Source: Sipunculus nudus
Lineage: Eukaryota > Annelida > Sipuncula > Golfingiida > Sipunculidae
DNA: 64,000 bases
Assembly (NCBI GenBank): GCA_026874595.1
Contig: CM049316.1
Span: forward strand, 67,480,676 to 67,544,675
Direction: 5' to 3'
The notes beneath the pieces are model-generated. The model saw only the letters and a program-made list of their open reading frames with translations. It made no database searches and was not told where the DNA came from. Shown here piece after piece: positions 46,313-58,110 of the stretch. Position numbers and translations under genes: made by a program. Numbering within the stretch: position 1 is the stretch's first letter; every line of letters begins with the position of its first letter.

Positions 46313-46414
46313 CTGGAAACAGCAAGAAACAGACGAGAAAAGTCTACAGCTAACCGGAAAGTGGACATTTGAACCCTGATAGTTGCATGTTTGTATGTTT
46401 ATGTTTTTGTGTGA

Positions 46415-46435
46415 AAGAGAGAGACAGACAGACAT

Positions 46436-46470
<35 letters not shown>

Positions 46471-46763
46471 AAAAGAGAGAGAGCCAGAGAGACAGAAAGG
46501 GTGACAAAGACAGAAAAAAGAGGGACAGAGATACAGAGAGAGAGAGAGAGGGGGGGGGGAGACAAAGGGAGAGACAGCGACAGGTACACACAGAGGGACA
46601 GAGAGAGAGAGAGACTTTGAGACAGAATGAGGGAGACATTGAGACAGAGAGAAAGAGACAGAGAGAGGACAGAGAGAGAGAGAGGGGGGAAACAGAGACA
46701 GATACAGAGAGCGAGAGAGAGAGAGAGACTGAGATCTAAAGACAGACAGGCAGAGACACAGAG

Positions 46764-46809
<46 letters not shown>

Positions 46810-46930
46810 TGTGTGTGAGAGAGAGAGAGAGACAGCGACAGGACACAAAGAGAGACAGAAGGAGACACAGACTTTGAGACATAGAGAGACATTGTGACAT
46901 AGAGACAGAGAGACAGATAGAAAGAGAGAG
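46415..46930 (+). repeat. Long (GA)n/(GACA)n purine tract in intron 2 of gene B
   Basis: Counterpart of 14264-15180, shorter and different in unit order. On the coding strand it is a polypyrimidine tract about 100 bases upstream of the exon 3 acceptor. Long frames across it are artefacts. Confidence 0.9.
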
Positions 46931-47204
46931 AAAGGTTACAGGTTAGGTGACAGTTTGAACCCTGATAATTGTATGATCTGTTTGAGAGAAAGAGAGAGAA
47001 AGAGAGAGAAACACAGAGAGAGACAGAGACAGACAGAGAAACATGTTGACAGAGAGAGAACGATCAAGGCAAGAAAGGTTACAGGTTAGGTGACAGTTTG
47101 AACCCTGATAATTGTATGATCTGTTTGAGAGAAAGAGAGAGAAAGAGAGAGAATCACAGAGAGAGACAGAGACAGACAGAGAAACATGTTGACAGAGAGA
47201 GAAC
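46931..47204 (+). repeat. Tandem duplication, period 143 bases
   Basis: Unit AAAGGTTACAGGTTAGGTGA ... GAACGATCAAGG at 46931-47073 is repeated at 47074-47204 with almost no differences. Block A has one unit near 15180-15340, so this duplication is recent and specific to block B. Confidence 0.85.
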
Positions 47205-47778
47205 GATCAAGGATGTCGCCGTTTGTGGGTGTGTCAGTTGATGAAAGAACACGAAATATCGATAGCTCTTACAAGAATTGATTGATTACTGATACCTGTG
47301 ACCGGAGTTGATAGATTATCGATGAGCATGTTATCAATGGACACGATTATTTTAATGTAAAATCTAATGATTAACTTCCGAGGGTGAAGCTTTTATATCC
47401 TTCTTTATCTGTCGGACACATATAAAATGTAACAGAGATTGTGTAACAGAGACTGTGTAACAGAGACTCAGCGAGTCTATCTGGAAAGATTAAGAAGTTT
47501 AAACATGTTCACCTGTAACTTCCTTCATCAATTGAATGCTACTGGGATACGGCGACATTTATGTATGGCATTTACATTTATTGAGATACAGTCTCTTCTC
47601 AGGGGAATTCTCATTGGCGAATGCTGTAAATAAGGATTAAAAGACCACACCCAAAAATGAATTGGTATACGGACTCTGAGAATAAAAATGTAGTGAGAGC
47701 GAGCGAATTTTTTATTTTTTTTTTAAAGTAATAGGTAAAGACACAAACGCAGAATTTTGTGAGATTGCCAGGGAAAAC

Positions 47779-47840
47779 GCCTTAATCCTTGAAATATGTC
47801 CATTTCCAAAATTTTTAAAATTATTTCATGGAATTAAGGC
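47779..47840. repeat. Stem-loop sequence in intron 2, block B
   Basis: Counterpart of 15876-15938. Both arms are kept while the loop has changed (AAAACGTTTTG in A, AAAATTTTTAAA in B). Confidence 0.5.
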
Positions 47841-47991
47841 ACTAGCAGAAATAAGCAACCTAGTCCGTATTTGCAAAAAAAATTCGTTGCGGCCTGATTG
47901 ATATTAGAATTTCTCATGCTGGCCAGCCTCTATTGTTACAAACAATTAACCCTGCTCGGCCAAACAACATGTCAGTCGTTCTTGTATTTAC

Positions 47992-48135
47992 CTTGGACAG
48001 TTCCAAAGAACAACTGCAAAAGCGGAAGTCCGGATGAGAAAGCTGATATAACGTGAGCAACCCAAGCTATGATGGATCCGACAATCACCACACGGCGAGA
48101 TCCGAACTGTTTGGTGATTGTACCCAGAACGAGTC
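47992..48135 (-). CDS. Gene B exon 2
   Basis: 144 nt, same length and phase as gene A exon 2; acceptor AG 48137-48136 and donor GT 47991-47990. Open throughout. Confidence 0.75.
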
Positions 48136-48484
48136 CTGAAATAAGCATATAGAGACATTAATAATTCATGAGTGTAACGTAACTGCAATGAACAAAATAT
48201 CCATGAAATAACTCAATCTCGATAAGATAAGACGAGACAGGATACAATAAGATAAATAAGTTTATGGATAAGGACCCTTTTTCTTAATAAATCTTGGTGT
48301 TATTGAAAAAAAAGTATTCTCTCTCTCAGACAATTTTATGATTCTTAAGGCCTTAGATTTCCGAAAAATAAAATTCGCATAAGCCAACAAAAAAACTTGA
48401 ACATGTTCATATTTGAACTTCTTCATGTTCAGCACACAGAGACACAAGTGCCACACATATTTTAATAAATAGTTACATTAATAC

Positions 48485-48686
48485 CTATCATGCCAGAGAA
48501 GCCGACATTAAGAGAGCCAATCAAAGCAACTTCAGCTTTTGGTCTTTGGAAGTATTCCAACAGTTCCGGAAATAACACACTCTGAGAGATGATTGCTCCG
48601 GCATATAAGACGTTGAGTACGATACTAGCCACCAGAACAACCCAAGCGTAGCCCTTGTCCTGTACGTCCCCGCGGCGTGACGTCAT
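48485..48686 (-). CDS. Gene B exon 1 (coding part)
   Basis: Residues 1-67, same start and DKGYAW motif as gene A, with 7 residue differences. Donor GT at 48484-48483. The base context before the ATG again ends in AG, so a 5' UTR intron is possible. Confidence 0.75.
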
Positions 48687-48689
48687 CTC

Positions 48690-49879
48690 TATAATGGAAA
48701 TTACAGAGCGCATAAACCCAACGGAACTTACAACGCTCAAATCATATTGAAAGGGACCTATTTCCGACGTTTATTTATCAAGACAATCCCTTAAGCCCTT
48801 GACACTTTTATAATATTAACCATTTAACAGAAATTACAACGCACACAACATTCACGTGTTTAATACATGTGGACACAAAAAATAATTTAAACTCATTCAG
48901 TAAGGGCATCAGCCAGCAAGTCAAGACGAACCGAAATGTCCTCTCAACTTCTGCACATATGCAGCCAATCACCTTCACATGTTTGTTTTTCATTTGTCAA
49001 CTTTACTTGAGGGTAAACAATCTCATACATCTGTTACAGATACGTTATAAGAACTTTTCTGGAAAGGAATTGTCTACAATTCATTAATATTTACGTATCA
49101 ATACCGTGTGTAGATAACGCTACTGGAGAAACGTACTAGACACGCTTATACTGTGACAACGGCTTGAGTTAACATTTTGGTGCGTACTAAGACTGGCAGA
49201 AAACTAGTACGGAATTTATGTGCGGCCGATCTAATGTATTTAAAACAGCCTTTTGATTGCCTTGTCACAGTCTGAATAATGACTGAAAAATTCAACAGGC
49301 ATGATTGATTCAATACACACTGAGTTTCTTTTAACATATCCTGCAAATTTAACGCCAAGCTTATTCAAGCTTAATAATTGTGTTCAGAGAGGTAACAGTC
49401 GCGGTCATGCGGGACTTTCCGAGCTCGAGGACTATGGATAAATAGCTTATAAGCAATATCGTTTTCTAGTTCACTTATTAATTTCCATGTTCACACACAC
49501 ACATATATGTACATATATATGATTGAATGATTGGTCACCAAGCTATGTTCATCTTCAAGCCGTGTGTTTTGAACACAGCAATGTTGACAAACAGAAAAAC
49601 CATGTCACATATGGTGGTCGAGTCCATGTTAACGGTCAAGGTGATCACCACTGAGAAACCACCAAGATTGGCAATTCAGTTTTAAAAAAAAACTGATTTT
49701 TTTCTTTGCCATATTGAGTATATGAATATGATACTAAAATATAGGCGGTAAAGAAAATACCATTTCATCAGCCAACAGGACAACTGCCCTCCACCGGACA
49801 ATGGTCCCCATGATAATTGACCCCCCTTCCCTCGGACCAATAATCCCACGCATGACACCCGTTACAAATGCCTCCCCCG

Positions 49880-49910
<31 letters not shown>

Positions 49911-52740
49911 AAATATTCCGAGGTCCTTTTTTGTGCAACACATATAATAAATCTCATAGAAATTGCTCCTCCTTAAAGGCCTTTAAAGGTCCGTGAGTCT
50001 AATTAGTACCATATAATGTAAGATACTTAGATAAAGGCTAGCTGTCTCCAGTGAACTGGACCTTATAGTGTATGCATGAATGGCTGCGAAGGTATTATTT
50101 ATTAGTCCAAACTTACTATTTAATAAGTTTGTCTTGAGATGATCTGGTCTGGTGTGCAACCCATCAACATGTAAAAATGTCTCCCATCATATTTTTCTTA
50201 AATTCAACTTTACTTAATTTCTATTGATCTGCAGAAAATTAACCTTTTCAGACCTCAATACTGAAAATGGAAATAGAAATATGTCGGGTCACGGATATAA
50301 ACCAACATTTGTAGTGCTATCTGTGAAATATTGGGCTGATAGCTGTTGACATTTCCGAGATATTTGTCAGCAGACATTACATTATGTATGCAAGTACATC
50401 CAATTGCGAAACGCTCGTGGCTTAGCAATTTTTCAGTTCCGTGAAGACGCCATTTTGGAAATAATTTGCATGAATTCATACTCATTTTATTCTCTTTCCT
50501 CTGGTGAATTAATAACTGGATGACTTGAAAGCCAAATATTAATTGCTTTTAACTTAGCTTGAGAGTAGGTTAAAAACTTTGAGAGACAGAAAGTAGTTCA
50601 ACATAGGTGGCGTCACCAAAAACTCATATTGCATGTTCATCTCGTGATCAATAAGTCTCTCATGTTTCTCATGATGATAGTTACAGAGGCCGTTGAGCAG
50701 TTGGTAACAGATGTTTGTACAGTGAATGAAAGAGGCTGTGCCAACGCAAAATATCATATAGTCGACTAGGAATGTCATTTTACAGAATGAGGTATTTAGT
50801 TAGGAGAAAAAGTCAAATTATATGATATGAAAAAAAAAAAATTGTAACAGCTCAACATTTAGGCTACTTCGTCAATGCTATATAAAGTCATGTCAAACCA
50901 AGCCAAAAATGATCGGCTGACTGCTATATCGGTCATGATCTGTCCAAGCCATTCACTATTGCGTGGAAAACACTGTTCCGCTATATCTAATAATGCTGGC
51001 CGGGGCTATATATCGTTTATTATACTAGCTATGGCTTGTTTTTGAGATCTTGAGAATAGACAGGTCATACATTTAAAAGTTCATGTTTATTTTCTGAACG
51101 TATGCCTAACAAAATTTGGAAATGAAACGCTTTGGAACTTAATATAGCAACGTTTTATTGTTAATATATAATATTCGTATCGTATTTTCCCGTACATTAT
51201 ACAATTTGTACAATTTGGGCGATAGGAAGCCAAGAAGCCAGGTTTTCCTGTCGTATCCTGCCTGGTGTCATATCTTTTTGCTGGGCATAAGACGTACATG
51301 CCACAGGACAACCTACCCGTAGGATTGCATGGCGATGTGATGCTGTGCCACTGTGTCGTTAAACTAATGGTGTAATAAGCATTGTTTATGAAGATGTTAC
51401 ATGTATGATGGTTAAACAATTAAATGTTAACATCCTGTTGTTTCAGCATATTGTGCAGGCGTATATCGGCGGTTCTGTACATATTGAATTATTGAATGAG
51501 ATGTCTCTTTTATGGATACACATAACGGTTTCGACATAAAAAAAACATATAATGTTTATCATGGTGCCATTTGAAATACATATACATTTAAACAAAGTAA
51601 AATCAAAAATTTAATTATCAAAACATTTAATTCAAATAAATTCCTGATGTATTCAACACACTTAGATAATTACCAATGGGCTTTTCCATATCCCCGAAAA
51701 GAATGAAAATGGACATATGTTCATGTGTTTTTATTTGATTGTGAATAGTATTTTATGATAAAGAAATTACGATTAAAATGAATTCACTTCACCAAGGACG
51801 CATCTAAAATAAGCCTACCCATGAAACGCAGTGTGGGTGTATACTTTCAAGAACAGGACAACTTTGTTTTTATTTAAAATGTGAAACATCTACAAAATAA
51901 TTAAGAAAGTGGTATTTAGCGGATTTCTTGATGTCTTTCATGCGAACTCTCCTAATGCAACTTGAGCATTCTTTTTACCTGCATACAATTTTATTTCAAG
52001 AACATCTTAACGTTTTGCTCGTAGAACAATTTTATTATATAGAAATTCTCATTTTATAACTGGCATATGCCTTTTCAGCATATTGTTTGCATTTTACATT
52101 TAAAAAGTTATGAATTTTATTAAAAATGTAAATGCCGGTACGCTCCTTGAGCATGCGACCCGAAGTATATAGGTGTATGCTTTTATGGCCGCCACGTCAC
52201 GTTCGAGACAACTAACTGTTGTAACAGAGTCATTCACTTATGATAGCAAGAACTTGTTGTGGGTGTACCTTTTCTTTCTTGCTTTAGACCCGTGAGGCAT
52301 TGAATTTATCTGACGTCTGTTTTTTTTTAATATTCACTTTGAACGTTGACAAAGTCTCCCTAGTATGCAGTTTGAGCCTTTGCACATATGATTATGTCAT
52401 CTGAAGCTAAGATTCCAAAGAATGCGGAATGCGAAACGCATGTTGAGAAGTTCCATAAGTACCGGCACAATACCATGCGTATGTTCGTTGTTTCGCGCTG
52501 GGATACTATGATGAATATGTTTAGCGATTCTTACTTGATTTATTTAGTCAACATTGATTTTTTATACGCTTTCCGTTTGTCGGACCCGAACTTCTTGAAT
52601 ATGGAACCTTAGCGTACCGACATTCCACATATAACATGCCAGACCCCATTCATTACATGTTGATTGTTAGCTAAACCGTTCGATCGAATAACGTTCCTGC
52701 AAAAGTATGAAAAAGAAATATATAAAGAAAAAGTAAACAT
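48690..52740. other. Upstream region of gene B, non-coding
   Basis: Collinear with 17029-23880 of block A apart from the indels noted. The homopolymer run at 49875-49915 (C then A) marks the degraded C-run array. A block B-only stretch of roughly 450 bases lies around 52105-52560; its 74-residue frame is unrecognised. No gene was seen. Confidence 0.5.
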
Positions 52741-53386
52741 TTATATATAACTAAAGCCATGAATATACTGCAGCTAAAAGAAAAGGGCACGTCATTAAAG
52801 AAGGTGTATTGTAATTAGGCAAATATCTGTCTGATCTTTGTCTCTGCAAACATTATATAAGGGCCCCATGGCCTATCCGTCCGAAGGTGGACGTGAATGA
52901 CTGAGTTGATTTGTATACATAAAATTAATTTCAATTTGCTTTTAATGAAAAAAAGGTTGCGCGTCAATCTGTACTCCTGCATGCTGCTTTAAAATAACAA
53001 TAATAAACGGATTTTAAAGGAATATTGTAGAATAAATGTGGATAGGCGTGTAGAACACTGCATACGGTTGTCCAACTTTTTATGAAAATATTGCAACGAT
53101 TCAAAGCCTATAAAAATAATGTTTGTAGGAATTTCTTTAAATCGTTAGGGATGCCTGTCATAGTGTTATTGCAATAAAGCAAAGGAGATATCAGCGCGCA
53201 TTTTCAATAATTACTATCAACGTGATTAGCAAAAACAATGACATATTATATAAGCTACCTTGATGCAACTGCGTGTAAAGAGATTCAAGATTAATGTCGA
53301 AAATCGCCCGATCGATGGTCCGAGATCAGATTGTGATCTGAGATTGCCATGGGCCATATACCAAGTCTACCGACATTACATGGCCC

Positions 53387-53413
53387 GAGATCGTCGATTT
53401 CTATGACGATCTC
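53387..53413. repeat. Perfect short hairpin in a block B-only insert
   Basis: GAGATCGTC and GACGATCTC form a perfect 9-base stem around a 9-base loop. It lies within about 90 bases absent from block A at 26285. Confidence 0.5.
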
Positions 53414-55115
53414 CGGCGTCATGCAGGCGTCATGGATGAGATTTTTAAATAGAATGCATTATAATGCGTGAACAATATGTAAAAACGTTGAAGGATAGTT
53501 GTGTCTGTCTTTCTACTTTGTCTGACGGGAATGGAAAGCCAAGATTTATCATCCAGACAAAATGCAATTGATAGTTAAAGCTTGGTATTGTATGCTGACG
53601 AAGTTCCCTGAATTCACAAACATGCATATACAATTATAAACACATATTTATAAACAGACAGACACATATAGGGGCATACAGACATAACTGGCAATTAAAT
53701 TTAAAACCAACTTTCTCTTTTGTCCAAGTACACTTGTTTGTCTTACCTGTTCAAATTGGGTACAGAGTAAGCCCCACAGACTGAATGCAAAGCTTGATGA
53801 TTCAAATATTTGAATATAAAAATGCAATGTTTGTGGTATTCCTCAATATAACCTGGCTCAAAACGAGCAAATCGCTCGAACGGTCGACAAGCTTTATACA
53901 CAGGCACATACTGTATACCAGGGCCTTGCTTGACACATTTACGTCATGGCGATCTCATGTATATACGTTGCGTACACGTGGGGTGTAAAAAAATGTAACC
54001 ATATAGGCGTTTAATGTGTTCCGGTCGGTTTATTTTCTCGTTTAAAAAGAGTCCTTGAATGTAGAGCTGGCCTTGTCTGTGGACAGATCGTTTGTTGTTC
54101 ATTCAAGCGATATCGCGTCAACAGCGTCTTGTCTTTTGCATGCGTATATTCCTAACCACTTTGCTGTTGCTGTTTCCCGTTCACTAGCATTCGGGCAGAC
54201 ATTCACTATTGCCTTGGAACATCCCGATAAAAAATAGTGAAAGCATTAATTCCATTTAAAGGTCTAGACTGGTGCTTTGTCCCATTTTGTCCATGCCCAT
54301 AACCAATAGGTTAGATTGATATATCATCATGTCATCAACAAACCTTAAGACCATAAGTTATAACGAAACAGTTCAAACGGTTATCCATAACAGAAAGTCA
54401 TAAGATAAAAATATAGTTAAAGAAATAGTACATTTAATAATATTTAAAGATCAACAGTTTTACCAATAATAATAATATAATAAAATGATAATAACAGTTA
54501 GACCTGTCACTAGCACTAATATTAAGGTATTGTTTATAATATAGTAATAATATTTAATTTGGTTGAATTACAGGATGCCATCCTTTTAGAAACTGTATTT
54601 AGGTGACCAAAATTAGAATAATACAAGTGACCCATATCACTGAGTTGGTCTTAAATCATTCTAATTTTGACCTTTGCAAAAGAGAATGTTTTTAAGCCTT
54701 TAGAATCATATCCTTCAATGACAACCGGTACGTAAGGATATTCATTGTGACTGATTTACGAGTCGTTAACTGCAGGTGCTCATCAAATTACTTATAGCTG
54801 CGTTTCACCTTTCATGTATTGTTCCCTCGCTGAAGCATATCAAACAGTCTCGTGTTGTAATTACGTTATGTTCCGTTCAACAACCTGGTATGTATTACTA
54901 TAACACCTTCATTATTGTATTTATAAAAGAATTTTGATAGAAAACAAAAACTCTGGGTTATTACTCGGCATGTCGGCTTTGCACATCTTGCATTAATCTT
55001 CTGATTCTAATCTATGTAAATAAATTAAAAGATGCCTTGATAAAACCCATGTATGCATTAATTGATGCTTTGATTTATAGCATGCATACCAGCTATATTT
55101 GTATGTGTTTGAGGC

Positions 55116-55270
55116 GAGAGGGACCATTGTATAACCGTTCAGGCAGAGGCAAACAGTGTATGCATATGCGTAGACTTTGTCTTTTTTATGATTTGAGAGG
55201 GACCATTGTATAACCGTTCAGGCAGAGACAAACAGTGTATGCGTATGCATAGATGATTTCATAAGTATAC
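55116..55270 (+). repeat. Tandem duplication, period 79 bases
   Basis: GAGAGGGACCATTGTATAAC at 55116 recurs at 55195 with nearly identical following sequence. Block A (near 28590-28640) has one diverged unit. Confidence 0.8.
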
Positions 55271-55450
55271 GCAAACGTAATGCCTCGGCATAAATAACAT
55301 TTAAAACGGACTAGGATTGGGCTGTACACATCCGTTTAAATTTCCGTAAAGGAACGATATTGTTGAACGTATTTGTCCTCGCCGATGATGAAGATATATT
55401 TAACTTTTAATGACAGGAAAATTAAATATCCCCAAAATATTAAATAATTA

Positions 55451-55453
<3 letters not shown>

Positions 55454-55507
<54 letters not shown>
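55454..55507. repeat. (TA)n microsatellite, left of the pogo-like insert
   Basis: Pure TA run that is the target of the adjacent element; the run resumes at 56553-56603. Confidence 0.9.
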
Positions 55508-55510
<3 letters not shown>

Positions 55511-56549
55511 TAGAATGCCTGTATTACGGTCACCATCGGGACTGGATGAAAGTGGCCTTAATACAGGAGTGGCCGTTATACAGGACTTGACAAGGATAGG
55601 AGGGTTAAACCACTGCCACATGACATCGTTCATTTTATCATTCCTTGTAGATACACACTGTCTTTCTCTACTGGCATTTGCGTTTTCTTCATACTGTTAC
55701 ATGATCTCTCGCTTCCTCTTGAGTATGTTTTGAACTTGAGTTCGGCCGACACCATGGATATCTGCTGGCTGTCCGCTGCTTTTCCCTTCACTCTTCCTGA
55801 TCAGATCTACCTTTTTCTTTGACAGCAATTTCATGTCTTTTATTGGTCGCCATAATGGTCAAAGTGATTGGGACAGAGTATGCGTAACATTTAATACATG
55901 TGACTATGTTTATTTTGCATTCATAATTATTCATGTATGAGTAAATTGTACGATGTTTGCCACTCTGTTTTCGTTTGATGTACGTGTTCACAAGGCCATT
56001 AAAGAAAGTTTAAAGATCAACAGTTTGTCCGACATTTTTCTGATGACATAATCATCGGGACCCGCTTGGTGTCATTCGTTAATTAAATGATAAACACCCT
56101 GATTAAGATCCGGCTCGCACGACTGATTCCCAAACATACACGCATGGGAACACATGCCTTACTATTGTGCATACTAATGAGGCTGAGTAGGGTAGTACGA
56201 CGCTGGCCACGTATAAAAAAACTCAGCCATGGTCGAGTGGTCACCTTTATCAAGGCACACATTAACAGACCGGAATATGTGAGAGCGGACACTTGTGTAA
56301 TGATATTAAGGTCAGAAGTGGCCGCTCGATTTGTAATGCCCATGTCACGGACTCACTGCCCCTGACCCTAATTGAGGCGTTTCCCGGCCTGCGGGACCGA
56401 GAGACTTTGCCGTTATACGGAATACAGGAGTGACCGTAATCGACAACAAAATAATTATGAAATAAAACGCTCGAAAATTCGGGACCGGATCTCTGATCGT
56501 AATAGATGTATTGACCGTTTTTGAGGCGTGGCCGTTAGCAGGCGTTCTA

Positions 56550-56552
<3 letters not shown>
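55508..56552 (-). mobile_element. pogo/Tigger-like DNA transposon remnant
   Basis: 1045 bases with ends CAGTAGAATGCCTG and, reverse complemented on the right, CAGTAGAACGCCTG, flanked by TA on both sides as for Tc1/mariner-superfamily elements. CAGTAGAA is close to known pogo/Tigger termini. It sits inside a (TA)n tract; block A has only the uninterrupted AT-rich tract near 28860-28900. A CENP-B-type helix-turn-helix fragment is at 55853-55700. The DDE catalytic part is missing or unrecognisable. Confidence 0.8.
55700..55853 (-). pseudogene. CENP-B/pogo N-terminal HTH fragment
   Basis: It starts MATNKRHEIAVKEKG in one frame and, after a one-base shift, continues LIRKSEGKSSGQPADIHGVG then RTQVQNILKRKREI, the DNA-binding N-terminus of pogo/Tigger and Jerky-like transposases. 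Frameshifted, so not functional. Confidence 0.75.
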
Positions 56553-56606
<54 letters not shown>

Positions 56607-56639
56607 GTATTTACCTACGGTAAGCAAATGTGTCAGAAG

Positions 56640-57255
56640 ATTATGGTACGTGGCACCGGTCTAACAAAATGGAATCATGACATCGTGCATACTCAACAAA
56701 GATTTATGTAATAACTTGAGGTAACACTGATGTAAACGCGTCCCTGTAGATTTCCAGCCTCCGCACAGATGTAAGATCTAATGAGAAAATGAACCCTGCT
56801 ATTGGTTCTTCACCCGGCACAGTACTTCAGCGGCCTTGACTGACAATGACCTAGACTTCAGGGGCAACACTGCACACAAATATGGCGGACGTCGCCCCAG
56901 AATCATGCCCATTAACCAAACAAGTGCTTAAACCGAGTGACCTGTATTATTGTTTGTATACAAACTCACCGTCACGTCACCAATATCGCCCGGGATTTCA
57001 GAAATTTCTATCATAAAAGACAATAATATTCTTTATAACCGTGATATTTGGCGTTTATGCATGCCCTATATATGCTCCATTTACTTATTTATTGTAATTT
57101 TCAAATCCTACGCGAAATAGCTCGATTTCGGCATAGAAGCGTGCCGTGCGAATCAATGAGTGCATGAGATCTATCATGGAACTGGATATACACATCTCAT
57201 GTGTGGAGTATCGGTGTTTTGTGACAGAAGAGCGTGGAATGCAATACCGCACTTC
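56640..57255. other. Right end of block B
   Basis: It aligns with 28910-29465. It includes about 130 bases (56785-56910) not present in block A. Similarity stops just after CCGCAC-TCAAGGTA in both blocks. Confidence 0.6.
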
Positions 57256-57289
57256 AAGGTATCAAATTTTTCATTATTCTTAGGCGTAC

Positions 57290-58110
57290 TTATAAGCTTC
57301 ATATAGCTCGGAAAATTTAGGACCTAAATACAGGCCTTATGTCAAGTTTTCAAGGAGACTTTTAATGGATATCCCAGGATATCAAGTTAGAAGTTTCTAG
57401 GACTAGTGGTTCCGATTTGTGCCCTGTTAACGGAGGACCGCATTTTTAAGGTCTCACAAATTGAGAAAACAATGCGTAAAAATTCGAAAAATTCTAGGTG
57501 GAGCAACCAGTCTGCAAGAACTTATGAAACATTGCATGGTCTATATGCATGCACAGAATCATGGTAGAATCATTAGTTGTTCAGATACTGTAGCCTTTGT
57601 ATAACATTTTTATTTATTTATTTATTTTTTTTTGGGGGGGGGGGGGTTACTCTTGAGCCCCATAGCTCAGAGGAAATTGGTAACAAGGACTTAATTTCAG
57701 GTTTCCTAGGAGACTTTTCATAGACATCCGAGGATGTCAGGTTAGAAGATTCAAGGTCCATTGATAACGATGTGTGCTCTGTTAACGAACGACCACATTT
57801 TTCAAGATCTCAAAATAGAGTAAAGCGTAAAAAATCGAGAAAAAAATTCCAGATGGCACCACCTGTCTTCAGAAACTGATGAAACACTCCATCTTTGCAT
57901 GCACAGAATCATGGTGATCAATGCATTAGTTGTAAATACTTGAGCAAATTTTTAATTATTCTAAGGGTTCTTCTGAGCCCCAAAGCTAAGAGGATATGGG
58001 TAACTGAGACTCAATTTCAGGTTTCCAGGGAGATTTCTCACGGATCTCCCTGGTTGTTAAGTAAGATGATTCTAGGTCCAGTGGTACGCTCTGAACACGG
58101 AGCGTGACCT
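57290..58110 (+). repeat. Tandem repeat, unit about 340 bases
   Basis: Three diverged units (about 57290-57650, 57651-57965, 57966-58110 partial) share GGTTTCC-GGAGA, CTCTGTTAACG and CTTTGCATGCACAGAATCATGG. A fourth fragment (CCAGTGGTTACGATTTGTGC) is at 58670-58700. G-runs occur at 57634-57648. Not related to the duplicated blocks. Confidence 0.65.

Larger units (their letters stand above)
34651..48686 (-). pseudogene. Monocarboxylate transporter-like protein (SLC16-type), gene B, decaying copy
   Basis: Join of minus-strand exons 48686-48485, 48135-47992, 46312-46166, 45962-45465, 35792-35667 and 34739-34651: 1206 nt, 401 residues before a premature TGA. Exon lengths and intron phases of exons 1 to 5 equal those of gene A. 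Three kinds of damage are visible. One base is lost in the last exon, so the frame stops in mid helix 12 and 25 C-terminal residues are lost. Two donors are weakened (exon 3 GTCAGG where A has GTAAGG; exon 4 last base A where A has G). A 9.3 kb Ty3/gypsy element sits in intron 4, about 12 bases from the exon 5 acceptor. The body of the frame is otherwise open, so recent loss of function is likely; a truncated protein is still possible. Confidence 0.75.
52860..55450. other. Duplicated non-coding stretch, block B
   Basis: It aligns with 25780-28860 of block A. Block B-only features are an inserted hairpin segment at about 53330-53420 and a 79-base tandem duplication at 55116-55270. No coding sequence was recognised. 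Confidence 0.45.
33200..57255. repeat. Segmental duplication, block B
   Basis: Second copy of the duplicated segment in the same orientation as block A. It carries transporter gene B, a 9.3 kb Ty3/gypsy insertion (35810-45154) and a 1 kb pogo/Tigger insertion (55508-56552), both absent from block A. It lacks the Gmr1-like element, the foldback-like element and the 18042-20486 insertion of block A. The first transporter exon differs at 7 of 67 residues between blocks, so the duplication is older than the Ty3/gypsy insertion, whose LTRs differ by only about 1.5%. Confidence 0.85.

Noticed and set aside
46211..46892. Open frames of 118-180 codons in the second GA tract
   Set aside because: Same low-complexity artefact as in block A.
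52388..52612. 74-codon frame in a block B-only stretch
   Set aside because: Unrecognised and without splice or conservation support.
56083..56365. Overlapping 86- and 92-codon frames inside the pogo-like element
   Set aside because: No DDE motif or similarity to a pogo transposase core could be read; probably chance.
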